DNA from: Sutcliffiella rhizosphaerae
Lineage (GTDB): Bacteria; Bacillota; Bacilli; Bacillales; Bacillaceae_I
Reading direction: 5' to 3'
Assembly (NCBI RefSeq): GCF_917563925.1
Contig: NZ_CAKJTJ010000002.1
Span: forward strand, 62,001-126,000
Length of the DNA: 64,000 bases
The notes beneath the pieces were generated by a model. That model was not told the origin of the DNA and searched no databases. It worked only from the letters and a program-made list of their open reading frames with translations. Below, one piece after another: positions 17,708 through 26,979 of this stretch; the stretch's first letter is position 1, and every line of letters starts with the position of its first letter. The position numbers were made by a program, and so were the translations under genes.

Positions 17708-19189
17708 TTATCGCTTCAGATTGACAAGCTCTTGTAAAATTTCATCGGAAGTTGTAATGATTCGAGTATTTGCCTGAAATCCCCTTTGAGCTGTGATCAT
17801 TTCTGTAAATTCTTCAGAAAGATCCACATTGGACATTTCAAGAGTACCTGAGATGATGGATGCTGCACCGTTTTGACCAGGTCTGAACATCTCATCTAAT
17901 TGCAGTCCATCACCATTTTTGTCCATACTACCAGAGTTATTGGATTGCTGGAAAAGGTTCTCTCCCACCCTTTCTAACCCGGCATCATTTGGAAATTTAG
18001 CAAGCATTAATTGGCCAGCTACCTTCAAGTTTCCATTTTGATCAATAAAGTTGACTTTTCCATCCCCAGTAATACTAAAGCTTCTAGCATTTGGCGGAAT
18101 TTGGATTAGGCCAGCGCTACCGCTTAATGAGTCAGTCCAAGTTGGCATTTGAATCATTTCTGCTGTTGCTACATAATTTTCAAATGTTCGGTAAGCAGTG
18201 TCAAGATTTGTTTTAATATTTTGAGCATAGTTTACTAAGTTTGAAAGATCATTTACATTCGCATTTGCAGCTGTTGGGATAGTACCCGTATAATTTTGTA
18301 CGACAGGATCGTTTAATCTGTATACGACCTCCCCAGTATTTGTAATAAAGTTATCAATGGAGACATTAAGTGCAGTTGCTGCACCTCTGAAAGAATCTAA
18401 TTCTCCTGAATAAATATTGGAGTAAAAATCATTGAATTGAGTCGCTGCATTATCTCTCGCTGATTCCGCTGCCTGAGCTGCTGCCAGTAACTGCGGATCA
18501 TTACCACCGGCTTCCGTGTTCGCTTTCTCTGCATCCTCAAATGTTCGCTGCGCTTCTAAAAATTTCATAGAGAGATCTAAAAACCTATTCGTATCATTGC
18601 GGAAGTCTCTGTACTCATCAAAGAAAATTTCACTTGCATTTAAGGCAGCGTTTGATGCTGCTATTATATTATCATTAGGAATACGTTTTTCTCCTGTTTC
18701 TCCTATCAGATACATTCCATTTGCATTTACTAGGTATCCATTATTATCCAAGTAAAAGTTCCCTGAGCGCGTATAATTAAGAGATACTGCAGCATCTATT
18801 GATCCACCCAGGATACGATTATCGCCATAAGTAGTATTGGAATCTACGTTTACTCTAGTGATATCAGAGATGGTTGCCACTGCAAAGTATCCGTCACCAG
18901 AAAGGGCAAGATCAAGTGGTCGCGCAGTTGTTTGTAAAGATCCTTGTGTTTGAATCGTATCAATGGAGCTAATCATTGATCCAAGCCCCACTTGCTTCGC
19001 ATTAGTTCCACCTCTACCTGCTGCTGGCCCACTTGCACCAGATAACTGCTGAACCATCATTTCTTGGAAGGTAACTCTACCTTTCTTAAAGCCGTAAGTG
19101 TTGACATTAGCAATATTGTTTCCAATTACATCCAGCTTAGTTTGGAAGTTTTTTAATGCTCCGATACTTGAATACATGGAACGTAACAT
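17708..19189 (-). CDS. flgE: Flagellar hook protein FlgE, enlarged
   Basis: Builds the flexible hook. The N-terminus (MLRSMYSSIGALKNFQTKLD, then VIGNNIANVNTYGFKKGRV) and C-terminus (LEMSNVDLSEEFTEMITAQR, then GFQANTRIITTSDEILQEL) match the Bacillus hook protein closely. The protein is 493 residues, against about 264 in B. subtilis. Extra sequence lies at about 105-137 and, mainly, at 171-362, a mostly helical, Ala/Asn/Asp-rich region with heptad-like stretches (AEKANTEAGG, QLLAAAQAAESARDNAATQF). Residues 423-433 (DKNGDGLQLDE) resemble a calcium-binding EF-hand or dockerin-type loop. No frameshift is visible, so the insert is in-frame and probably surface-exposed on the hook. Confidence 0.95.
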   Translation of the reverse strand: MLRSMYSSIGALKNFQTKLDVIGNNIANVNTYGFKKGRVTFQEMMVQQLSGASGPAAGRGGTNAKQVGLGSMISSIDTIQTQGSLQTTARPLDLALSGDGYFAVATISDITRVNVDSNTTYGDNRILGGSIDAAVSLNYTRSGNFYLDNNGYLVNANGMYLIGETGEKRIPNDNIIAASNAALNASEIFFDEYRDFRNDTNRFLDLSMKFLEAQRTFEDAEKANTEAGGNDPQLLAAAQAAESARDNAATQFNDFYSNIYSGELDSFRGAATALNVSIDNFITNTGEVVYRLNDPVVQNYTGTIPTAANANVNDLSNLVNYAQNIKTNLDTAYRTFENYVATAEMIQMPTWTDSLSGSAGLIQIPPNARSFSITGDGKVNFIDQNGNLKVAGQLMLAKFPNDAGLERVGENLFQQSNNSGSMDKNGDGLQLDEMFRPGQNGAASIISGTLEMSNVDLSEEFTEMITAQRGFQANTRIITTSDEILQELVNLKR

Positions 19190-19246
19190 GATTTATTCCC
19201 CCTTGTTTATTTTAAAATGATTGTGGGTATTGTTTATATAAAGTTG

Positions 19247-19900
19247 TTATTGAGAGATTCTCGTAATAGCATCTAAAGGAATCTTCTTACCAATAAACAG
19301 CTCATTATTAAGAGTAAGATACGTTTTACCATCTTTAGTCAACACAGATTCTACTGGTGCCATATCAACAGATTGTCCATCAAAAGTAACGGAAACTTTT
19401 TTTCCGATCAGATGACTTGCTGAAAGCAGAGAAAGTTGAGAAGAGGGCAATGACTCCTCAGAATGCTTTACTTTCGTAATCTGTTCCACCGCAATTTCAC
19501 TACCATCATTCATTACAAGTCTCGCTTTGCCATCAACCATGGAAATACTTGAAACAAAACCTGACTTTGTCTCTACAACCATCTCTCCATCCACTTCTTT
19601 AACATCTTGCCAAGAAAGATTTACACCTAGATATTGCTGAAGAGAAAGTACATTCATTTTGTTTTGATTGCTAATGAATCCTTCCATGCTTTTATTCAAA
19701 TTGGTCATCTGTTCGAGCGAGGAGAAATTTGCCATCTGTGCAATAAATTCTCGATCCTCCATCGGATTAAGGGGATCTTGATTTTGAAGCTGAGCAATTA
19801 ATAGACGCAGAAAATCGTCTTTTCCCATTATATTGGTTGATCGTTGCGATTCCGTTTGGCGATTGCTGATAAATAAGTCGGAAGAAATCGTGTTTGTCAT
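19247..19900 (-). CDS. flgD: Flagellar hook cap/assembly protein FlgD
   Basis: Scaffold protein that caps the growing hook and allows FlgE polymerisation. The N-terminal FlgD signature is clear: GKDDFLRLLIAQLQNQDPLN followed by PMEDREFIAQMANFSSLEQM. The C-terminal half is beta-rich (Tudor/Fn3-like), 217 residues in all. Its ATG overlaps the fliK stop (ATGA), and flgE follows after 57 bases. Order fliK-flgD-flgE is the hook-assembly cassette. Confidence 0.95.
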   Translation of the reverse strand: MTNTISSDLFISNRQTESQRSTNIMGKDDFLRLLIAQLQNQDPLNPMEDREFIAQMANFSSLEQMTNLNKSMEGFISNQNKMNVLSLQQYLGVNLSWQDVKEVDGEMVVETKSGFVSSISMVDGKARLVMNDGSEIAVEQITKVKHSEESLPSSQLSLLSASHLIGKKVSVTFDGQSVDMAPVESVLTKDGKTYLTLNNELFIGKKIPLDAITRISQ

Positions 19901-21096
19901 GTATCTTCACCTACATCTTTTATTTCCAATTCTTCTAAAAATACGTCTTCAAAGGATTTTGCTTCTTCATCCTTTTTCTTATCTTGAGATTGTGATTGTT
20001 TGGATTGATATGGTTGATCATTAGGGTTATTCTGCTGTTGGAAAACTCTTTGTTCTTGACCTTGGAACACCACTTCCAATTTGTCTACATTTACATTTGA
20101 TAAAGCTAGATTTTGCTTCAGGTTGCTAATCGTACTTTCTAAAAGGGAAGCAGCAGATTTGGAATGGACGATAAGCTTTGCCAGTAATCCCTGAGGACTA
20201 TCCTGGAGTTTAATATGTAATGTTCCAAGATGATCAGGATTTAATCTAATCGTCATCGTTTGGTTTCCATTTACAAACTTAATATTGCTTTTTCCCAATA
20301 TTCCTTCAAGTCTTTGTAATAACTGCTCTTTTGCCCTTTCACTTGTTGAAGTATCTATTGTCCATTGAATCGTCGCCTGTTTAGGTTGCTGCAAAGTACT
20401 CAACTGTACTGATCCATTTTCTACAAAAACTGCTTCCGTCGTTGAGAAATGAAATGGATTTGGTGCTGTATTTTGTTGGGCAAGGATTGGTTTTCTTTCA
20501 ACAAGAGTTTGCGAATCTAGTTTTCTTTCAATTAAGGTCATCAATTCATTCAGATTGGACGTTTCTTTAGCAAGTTTTTGATCACTTTTACTATTATCTT
20601 CTAATTTACCAACGATGTTTTTCATCAATTGAATTACACGTTCTGATAGATTAAAATACTGTTCTATCAATTTTTGATTGTCAATTGATCCATTTTGTTG
20701 GATAGGAGCAGAATTTACTGTAATGCTTTCCATCATTAGAATTATGTCTTCAAGAGCGGAATAATAATCCTCAGACAGAAGTTCAGTGGCATTTTCTACA
20801 TTCTCATTCGCTAATGTTTGAATATTATTCAAAAAGGAAAGTTGTAAAAAGAGCAATTCTTCCATTTCTTTCGTCATGACTTCCATAACATCAGGGAGAT
20901 GTGACGCTTCATTAAAAACTAAAGCACTTTTAGCATCAACTTCGCCTGATTCACGAGATAATAAATTAGCAGATAATAAGGATTGAAACATCCTTGACGC
21001 TTCTTGAAAAGAGTTTGTTTCCGTTTTTTTCCCTTCAGATTGCATGGTGTCACCTGAACGGACAGTTCCAATGTTTCCTGTTACAAAAAAGTTCAA
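19897..21096 (-). CDS. fliK: Flagellar hook-length control protein FliK
   Basis: Secreted ruler that measures the hook and signals FlhB to switch substrates. About 399 residues: a divergent Gln/Ser/Asn-rich N-terminal part and the conserved C-terminal Flg_hook domain (about 285-365), with MTIRLNPDHLGTLHIKLQD and NLALSNVNVDKLEVVF. The last 30 residues are Gln/Lys/Asp-rich. The start is uncertain: TTG at 21096 fits AAAGGA eight bases upstream, while ATG at 21105 lies too close to it. The same C-terminal pattern recurs in YlqG (40200-41495). Confidence 0.9.
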   Translation of the reverse strand: MNFFVTGNIGTVRSGDTMQSEGKKTETNSFQEASRMFQSLLSANLLSRESGEVDAKSALVFNEASHLPDVMEVMTKEMEELLFLQLSFLNNIQTLANENVENATELLSEDYYSALEDIILMMESITVNSAPIQQNGSIDNQKLIEQYFNLSERVIQLMKNIVGKLEDNSKSDQKLAKETSNLNELMTLIERKLDSQTLVERKPILAQQNTAPNPFHFSTTEAVFVENGSVQLSTLQQPKQATIQWTIDTSTSERAKEQLLQRLEGILGKSNIKFVNGNQTMTIRLNPDHLGTLHIKLQDSPQGLLAKLIVHSKSAASLLESTISNLKQNLALSNVNVDKLEVVFQGQEQRVFQQQNNPNDQPYQSKQSQSQDKKKDEEAKSFEDVFLEELEIKDVGEDT

Positions 21097-21120
21097 ACAG
21101 CTCATTCCTTTCTGCAAACC

Positions 21121-21705
21121 CTATTCTTCATTAGCTAATAATGTGGTGAATCTGGCTGCCATTTGAGGCTCTATCTGACCGAGGATAGAAGATGCTTTGG
21201 CTGTGCTTAATTCTTTAAAGATAATTAATGCCATCTCTTCGTCAAGCTCTTGTATTATTTGGGCTGCCTTTCTTGTCGACATCCCTTCATAAAGTTTTGC
21301 CAACTCTTTTGTCGATGCCTTGACTTCTTGCTGCTCATTTTCAAGTGTTGCTATTCGCTCATTTGCTTGCTTTAATTGAGAAAGCAATTTTTCAATCTCC
21401 CTTTGTTTTTCACTTACCTCCCTTTCGAGGAGAATTACTTCTTGGGGAGAACTCACTGTTGCTTCCTTTTCCTCATCACTTGTATTGATAATTGGTTCAT
21501 CATCTTTTTCTTCTTGGATCGTAGCTGTTTCTTTTTTCTCTGGGACAAAAGCTTTTGCCATTTCAAAAACGTTTTGCCCTTGATAAGTGAGATAGCCAAG
21601 AATTAGGATAGAAACGAACATAAGGGGTATAATAAACAAATATAAAATTTTTTGCATAAAGGTACTTTTAGTTTCTTCCACATCATTTTGTTTTTCTTTT
21701 TTCAT
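21121..21705 (-). CDS. ylxF: MotE-family flagellar protein YlxF
   Basis: Membrane-anchored coiled-coil protein of the flagellar operon. A short basic cytoplasmic N-terminus precedes one transmembrane helix (ILYLFIIPLMFVSILILGYL), then an acidic linker, a long coiled coil (about 85-140) and a C-terminal MgtE-N/FliG-like helical repeat (TRKAAQIIQELDEEMALIIF). 194 residues. Proteins of this family (MotE) act as chaperones for stator proteins in other bacteria; that role here is inference. Start MKKEKQN is supported by AGGTGAG upstream and overlaps fliJ. Confidence 0.85.
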   Translation of the reverse strand: MKKEKQNDVEETKSTFMQKILYLFIIPLMFVSILILGYLTYQGQNVFEMAKAFVPEKKETATIQEEKDDEPIINTSDEEKEATVSSPQEVILLEREVSEKQREIEKLLSQLKQANERIATLENEQQEVKASTKELAKLYEGMSTRKAAQIIQELDEEMALIIFKELSTAKASSILGQIEPQMAARFTTLLANEE

Positions 21706-21713
21706 GATTCCAC

Positions 21714-22163
21714 TCACCTATTTGTGTGCTGCGAATATTGAAGAATGGAGAGTTCATCAATAAATGTTGCTTCCGTTTTGGAATCTATTTCTTTCCAATA
21801 CCGCTTCTCTTTTTCTTCCAACACTTCATATTTTTTAAATTCAACCGATTGTTCTTTGAGCTTTTCCTCTTTCAAGTTCATAAATGCCCTAGCATGGTTG
21901 ACTTTCTTTTGCTGGTGAAATAGATTCTTTTCTAAATTCCCCATAAAAAATTGCTGCTGTTTTAGTTTTTCAATAGGGATACCTGTTTGTAATTGGGTTT
22001 GTAAATGTTCTTCCAACAGTTCTTTCTTTTTTAATAACTCATACAAGGCTTTACCTTCTGACTCAAAATTGGAAATCGCTTGTCGGTACTCAGAGCTTGC
22101 TTGATTTTTTTCTGCATTTTTCACAACAAGAATCTTTTCGAGTCTTCCCCTTTTTAAAAGCAT
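21714..22163 (-). CDS. fliJ: Flagellar export protein FliJ
   Basis: Coiled-coil stalk of the export ATPase complex, linking FliI to FlhA and recycling chaperones. The 149-residue protein is almost entirely helical and charged, with two long heptad regions (about 5-75 and 80-135), the expected antiparallel coiled coil. Sequence identity in FliJ is low, so the call rests on coiled-coil character, size and position directly after fliI. It overlaps ylxF. Confidence 0.9.
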   Translation of the reverse strand: MLLKRGRLEKILVVKNAEKNQASSEYRQAISNFESEGKALYELLKKKELLEEHLQTQLQTGIPIEKLKQQQFFMGNLEKNLFHQQKKVNHARAFMNLKEEKLKEQSVEFKKYEVLEEKEKRYWKEIDSKTEATFIDELSILQYSQHTNR

Positions 22164-22174
22164 TTAATGCACAC

Positions 22175-23488
22175 CTACTTCATTAGGTTGATAAGTTCTT
22201 TCTTGGTCTCAGAAAACTGCCACTTGTTCTCAACTTCTTGTTTTAAAAATTGAATAATAGAAGGAAAGGCAGTGATAGCATCATCTATTTCTATAGAACT
22301 TCCTCGCTTATAAGCACCAATGTTTATCAAGTCTTCCGCCTGATAATATTTAGATAATTTTTCTCTTAACAATTCGGCAGCTTGTTTATGATCCCTCTCT
22401 ACAATATTGTTCATCACCCTGCTTACACTCTTTAGAACATTGATTGCTGGGTATTGTCCTTTATTTGCCAGTTCCCTATCCAATACAAAATGGCCATCGA
22501 GTATTCCACGAACAGTATCTGCTATTGGTTCGTTCATGTCATCTCCATCCACTAGCACTGTATAAAAAGCGGTTATCGAACCGTATTTATTCGTTCCAGT
22601 CCTCTCTAAAAGTTTAGGAAGCATGGAAAATACGGAAGGGGTATAACCTTTCGTTGTTGGTGGTTCCCCTACCGCCAAACCTACCTCACGCTGAGCCATA
22701 GCAACCCTCGTTACGGAATCCATCATCAGCATGACATTATAGCCTTGATTTCGGAAAAATTCGGATATCGCTGTTGCAGTATAGGCCCCTTTAATTCTCA
22801 TTAAAGCTGGTTGGTCGGAGGTTGCCACTACAACAATGGACCTTTTTAATCCTTCTGGTCCAAGATCTCTTTCTAAAAAATCCATTACCTCTCTGCCACG
22901 CTCACCGATAAGAGCTATTACATTTATATCTGCCTTAGAATTTCTGGCAATCATCCCGAGAAGTGTACTTTTCCCCACTCCACTCCCGGCAAAGATTCCT
23001 ACGCGTTGACCTTTGCCGACTGTTAGTAAACCATCTATCACTTTCACGCCAACTTCAAGCTCTTCTGTTATAGAAGGACGGCTCATCGGATTAGGTGGTG
23101 CTTGATCTGTTGCAAATTTCTTTAATCCATGTGGGAGATTTATATCGTCATCGAGCGGATTACCTAATGCGTCTAATACCATCCCTCTAAGTTCTTCGCC
23201 AATTCTAACTTCCAATGAATTATTTGTGGCCTCTACCATACATCCTGGTCCTATTTCCTGTATGTCAGTAAAAGGCATAAGGATGACATGATCATCCCTG
23301 AAGCCAACCACTTCAGCTTGAACAATTTTTTTCTTTTTCTTGCTTATGATGATATTGCATACATCACCTATCGAACTTTCTGGCCCTTTTGATTCAATCA
23401 TTAATCCAATAACTCTTTTGACTTTGCCATATCTTTTATAGGAATTGATCTCATCTACTTCCTTTATTAACTCTTCCACAGTAATCAT
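22175..23488 (-). CDS. fliI: Flagellum-specific ATP synthase FliI
   Basis: Hexameric export ATPase related to the F1 beta subunit. The 437 residues contain the Walker A motif at 167-174 (AGSGVGKS), Walker B (VMLMMDSVTRVA), the AMAQREVGLAVGEPPTTKGY signature and the PSVFSMLPKLLERTG segment that separates flagellar ATPases from F1. Its ATG overlaps the fliH stop in ATGA. The fliH-fliI-fliJ order matches the physical export complex. Confidence 0.98.
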   Translation of the reverse strand: MITVEELIKEVDEINSYKRYGKVKRVIGLMIESKGPESSIGDVCNIIISKKKKKIVQAEVVGFRDDHVILMPFTDIQEIGPGCMVEATNNSLEVRIGEELRGMVLDALGNPLDDDINLPHGLKKFATDQAPPNPMSRPSITEELEVGVKVIDGLLTVGKGQRVGIFAGSGVGKSTLLGMIARNSKADINVIALIGERGREVMDFLERDLGPEGLKRSIVVVATSDQPALMRIKGAYTATAISEFFRNQGYNVMLMMDSVTRVAMAQREVGLAVGEPPTTKGYTPSVFSMLPKLLERTGTNKYGSITAFYTVLVDGDDMNEPIADTVRGILDGHFVLDRELANKGQYPAINVLKSVSRVMNNIVERDHKQAAELLREKLSKYYQAEDLINIGAYKRGSSIEIDDAITAFPSIIQFLKQEVENKWQFSETKKELINLMK

Positions 23489-24267
23489 GATTTAGACTCC
23501 ATATTCACCAGCTGCAACAAGTGTTCTTTGATTTCTTGTAATTGAGTTTGTAAAGAAACATCCATCCTACCTGCCGATGAATCAATCCAGCATTCCCCTT
23601 TGGAAAGCTCTGTGTCTGGATAAATTACTAAATCATATTGACTATTAAGTACACTTTGGAGTTGTTCTTTGTTCTGTATAAGATAAGGGAAATCTGAAGG
23701 GCTCGTAAAAAGCTTTACTTCTTCTTTTTCTTTCACTTCTATTAAAGCTGCTTGTACTAACTTAGTAAAAGATGTTGGATCTGAATCCAGCGTCTTACCT
23801 AGAATTTTCTCTGCAACTTTCATACTAAGTGCCACAATGGACTCTATGGAGTTATCTAACTTTTTGTGATGTTCTTCTTTTGATAACTCCAAAATCTCTT
23901 TTGCTTGGTTGATGATAAAAGCATTTTGGTCAAATGCCTCTTTTTTCCCAACTGTAAATCCTTCATCGTACCCAATCGCATATGCTTGTTTTTGTAAATC
24001 TTCTTTTTCGTTTTTCCAAGCTTTTTTATCATTTTCTATGGTTGTTAAAGTATTTTGTTTATCTATTTCTGCTTGCTCTAAAATTTTTGAGGCTTTTCGT
24101 TCTGCTTGTTCAATCAAATTATTAATATGCTCTATCGATAAACTGCCTGCTTCCTCTTCCTCTGACCTTTTATTGGCAGTGAATATAGGAGCAACCTTGA
24201 TGGAAATTGTTTCTCTTGACAATTCCTGTAAGCGGGAAGATTTAATTAGCCTAGACAATGATGTCAT
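23485..24267 (-). CDS. fliH: Flagellar export ATPase regulator FliH
   Basis: Stator-like regulator of FliI that anchors the ATPase to the C ring. About 260 residues: a helical, charged N-terminal region, a GxxxG-type stretch around AIGYDEGFTVGKKEAF, and the C-terminal FliH/VATPase-E domain ending WIDSSAGRMDVSLQTQLQEI. The start is not certain: ATG at 24267 is only two bases from GGAGGGG, while a TTG three codons later has better spacing. It overlaps the 3' end of fliG. Confidence 0.92.
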   Translation of the reverse strand: MTSLSRLIKSSRLQELSRETISIKVAPIFTANKRSEEEEAGSLSIEHINNLIEQAERKASKILEQAEIDKQNTLTTIENDKKAWKNEKEDLQKQAYAIGYDEGFTVGKKEAFDQNAFIINQAKEILELSKEEHHKKLDNSIESIVALSMKVAEKILGKTLDSDPTSFTKLVQAALIEVKEKEEVKLFTSPSDFPYLIQNKEQLQSVLNSQYDLVIYPDTELSKGECWIDSSAGRMDVSLQTQLQEIKEHLLQLVNMESKS

Positions 24268-25270
24268 CCCCTCCACCACGTGCAATTACTATTTCTCCTG
24301 CCTCTTCAAGCTTACGGATAATTCCTACAATTCTTGACTGAGCTTCTTCGACATCCTTAAGTCTGACAGGTCCCATATACTCCATATCATCCTTCATGGT
24401 TTCTACCATTCTCTTAGACATATTTTTGAAAACAATGTCTTTAACTTCCTCACTTGCAACTTTTAGTGCCAGCATTAAGTCTTCATTTTCAACATCACGA
24501 ATAACTCGCTGTATAGCCATATTGTCCAAAGTGACAATATCTTCAAAGACAAACATACGTTTCTTAATTTCTTCTGCAAGCTCTGGGTCTTGTATCTCGA
24601 GTGAGTCTAGTATTGTTCTTTCTGTACTTCTATCAACTTGGTTTAACACCTCGACTACTGCATCAATACCACCAGTATTTGTATAATCATGTGTTACAGT
24701 CGTGGAAAGTTTCCTTTCCAAAATCTGTTCCACTTCATTGATAATTTCTGGGGAAGTACTATCCATTACAGCAATCCTTTTTGCAATATCAGCCTGAAGC
24801 TCTTGTGGTAGTTCAGATAATATCTGACCTGATTTAGTTGGTTCAAGGTAAGATAATACAAGAGCTATCGTTTGTGGATGTTCATTTTGAATAAAATTTA
24901 ATATTTGAGATGCATCAGCTTTTCTTGCAAAATCAAAAGGTTTTACTTGTAAAGATGAAGTTAATCTAGTAATAATGGCTGCAGCTTGATCTTTCCCTAG
25001 CGCCTTTTCCAAAACTGTTTTAGCATAGCCTATTCCACCTTGAGAAATATAGTCTTGTGCAAGCGCAATTTGGTGAAACTCCTCTAAAATGTCTTCTTTA
25101 ATATGAGAATCCACTTTTCTAACACCACTAATTTCAAGTGTCAGTTTTTCTATTTCATCTTCAGATAAATGCTTATAAACAGAGGCGGAAACATCCGGCC
25201 CTAGAGAGATTAATAATATGGCAGCCTTTTGTTTGTTTGAAAACGTTTTGGATTGACCTACTTTTGCCAA
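24251..25270 (-). CDS. fliG: Flagellar motor switch protein FliG
   Basis: C-ring protein that makes torque contacts with the MotA stator and attaches the ring to FliF. 339 residues form N, middle and C domains; marker segments are KQKAAILLISLGPDVSASVY, the EHPQTIALVLSYL motif, and the C-terminal torque helix region (DIVTLDNMAIQRVIRDVENE). The start is TTG (25268-25270) with GGGGGAG six bases upstream. The C-terminus ARGGGDDIIV matches the B. subtilis end. It follows fliF by 20 bases. Confidence 0.97.
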   Translation of the reverse strand: MAKVGQSKTFSNKQKAAILLISLGPDVSASVYKHLSEDEIEKLTLEISGVRKVDSHIKEDILEEFHQIALAQDYISQGGIGYAKTVLEKALGKDQAAAIITRLTSSLQVKPFDFARKADASQILNFIQNEHPQTIALVLSYLEPTKSGQILSELPQELQADIAKRIAVMDSTSPEIINEVEQILERKLSTTVTHDYTNTGGIDAVVEVLNQVDRSTERTILDSLEIQDPELAEEIKKRMFVFEDIVTLDNMAIQRVIRDVENEDLMLALKVASEEVKDIVFKNMSKRMVETMKDDMEYMGPVRLKDVEEAQSRIVGIIRKLEEAGEIVIARGGGDDIIV

Positions 25271-25290
25271 TTACTTCTCCCCCTTCCTTT

Positions 25291-26883
25291 TTACTCTGAT
25301 AACCAGGAACGGAGTAACTTTGCGAACTCATCCGGTTTATCCTTTGCTAGTTTTTCTAACTGTTTTTTGCGAACCGAACTCTCTGATTCTTTTTCATCAT
25401 GTATATCTGGAACCGCTACTGGAATCAATTCCTCTTCAACTGATAAAACTTCCTTTTCCACATCTGCTGCTCGTCTGTTGCGAATCAATAAGAACAGGAG
25501 TAATAGAATAATTGCTAGTAGGATTCCTGCTACTACAAAAATCCACATTGGAATACTCTCGGATGGTGTATCTTCCATATCTACCTTTCCAAAAAACGGT
25601 TGAACAGACACCACTACTTTATCATCTAAGTTCAATTCTTCTTGATCTGCAGGAAGCATATTCTTATCAATGGTCGTACGAACAACTGTATTTAGTATTT
25701 GCCTTATATCATCCACTGTATTTGCCTGAAGGCTAAGAGGGTCATCTGCTATTGGCGGTTCAACCATTACTTGTATTCCCAGGTCTCTTACTTTATATGG
25801 ACTTTCAACAATTTCCTTTCTGATTCGATTAACGTCATTGTTGATTCTCTCTTCGATTCTTTCGTAATCGCCACTTCCTGTTCCTCCGCCAGCAACATAA
25901 GCAGGAACATCTGCTTCGCCAGTCCCCGGTACTCCTCCTGCGATATCATCACTACCTGTATACGTTTCGGTAATTCTTTCAATACTTACCGCAATGCCTT
26001 CCATATTTTCTACATCTACAGGAAGTACTTCATCTTCAGCTCTCGTTTCTTGTGTAAAGTCTATATCTGTTGTTACAGAGACAATTACTTTGTTATAACC
26101 CATCATCATGCCAAGCATTTGATGGACCTGCCTTTGTAGATCCTTCTCTATTTGTTTCTTTAATTCCAATTGAGAAGCAGCAGTGAATACATTTCCAGAG
26201 TTTTGACTATTTTTGTAATCAAAATACTCAAAGTTCTGATTCATAATGACGATATTATCTGTTGAAAGATTAGGAATACTTTTGGAAACTAAATGATACA
26301 GTGCATCAATCTGTTGTTGATCAAATTGATAACCTGGTGCATTATGAATAACAATCGATGCAGATGCTTCTCGGGTAGATTCCCTAACAAACACACCTTC
26401 TTCAGGTAAATTCAACATTACTTGTGCATTAGCAACTCCATCTATACCCTTCACCAGGTTTGCCAATTCGGTTTGCATAGCATCCAATTTCATAATTTGA
26501 AATTCATTATCCGTCATACCAAATCCAGATCTTTCACCAAAAAAACTATAATCAATACTACCGCTTTTCGGAACTCCTTCAGCAGCAAGTTCAACTTTTA
26601 GTGAGTCTACCACTTGCTCTGGAACAAGAATGGATGTGCCATTATTCGTAATTTGCGAGGAAATCCCCCTACTATCCAATACTTCTTTTATCTGTCCTGT
26701 TTCTTGGACTGTCAAATCTTTATATAGTGGAGCCATATCAGTCTTTGATAAAAAATAAATAATAGCAATGACAGCAAAAAATGAAACAATTACTGAACTT
26801 ATGATGGCTGTCTTTTGGACGCTACTTCTATTGCTCCAAAATGAAACTGTCTTAGTCTTAATAGCTTGTAATCTCTCTTTCAT
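25291..26883 (-). CDS. fliF: Flagellar MS-ring protein FliF
   Basis: Forms the membrane-supramembrane ring on which the basal body is built. About 530 residues with two transmembrane helices (about 26-46, IISSVIVSFFAVIAIIYFLS; and about 447-469, IFVVAGILLAIILLLLFLLI), a large periplasmic-type region with ring-building motifs (VNLPEEGVFVR-like NLPEEGVFVRESTREASAS), and a C-terminal FliG-binding tail (LAKDKPDEFAKLLRSWLSE). I use ATG at 26883 (MKERLQ), with GGGGGA nine bases upstream. Confidence 0.97.
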   Translation of the reverse strand: MKERLQAIKTKTVSFWSNRSSVQKTAIISSVIVSFFAVIAIIYFLSKTDMAPLYKDLTVQETGQIKEVLDSRGISSQITNNGTSILVPEQVVDSLKVELAAEGVPKSGSIDYSFFGERSGFGMTDNEFQIMKLDAMQTELANLVKGIDGVANAQVMLNLPEEGVFVRESTREASASIVIHNAPGYQFDQQQIDALYHLVSKSIPNLSTDNIVIMNQNFEYFDYKNSQNSGNVFTAASQLELKKQIEKDLQRQVHQMLGMMMGYNKVIVSVTTDIDFTQETRAEDEVLPVDVENMEGIAVSIERITETYTGSDDIAGGVPGTGEADVPAYVAGGGTGSGDYERIEERINNDVNRIRKEIVESPYKVRDLGIQVMVEPPIADDPLSLQANTVDDIRQILNTVVRTTIDKNMLPADQEELNLDDKVVVSVQPFFGKVDMEDTPSESIPMWIFVVAGILLAIILLLLFLLIRNRRAADVEKEVLSVEEELIPVAVPDIHDEKESESSVRKKQLEKLAKDKPDEFAKLLRSWLSE

Positions 26884-26952
26884 TCCGTCAATTCCCCCGG
26901 TTACATCTTGCAGCACATTTATGCAGTGAATAACCGCATTATTTTTTGCCGT

Positions 26953-26979
26953 ATATCATCATCAAGCTTTCTTTTTTTA
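26953..26979 (-). promoter_or_regulatory. Sigma-D-like promoter upstream of fliF
   Basis: On the minus strand TAAA (26976-26979), a 15-base spacer and GATGATAT (26953-26960) resemble the sigma-D consensus TAAA-N15-GCCGATAT with two mismatches in the -10. It lies in the only long gap (108 bases) of the fla/che operon, between fliE and fliF. An internal booster reading fliF onward is plausible; not proven. Confidence 0.4.

Noticed and set aside
25238-25251. TGAAAACGTTTTGG, a cre-like match (12 of 14) at the start of fliG
   Set aside because: It lies in coding sequence in the middle of an operon, where matches of this quality are expected by chance in A/T-rich DNA.
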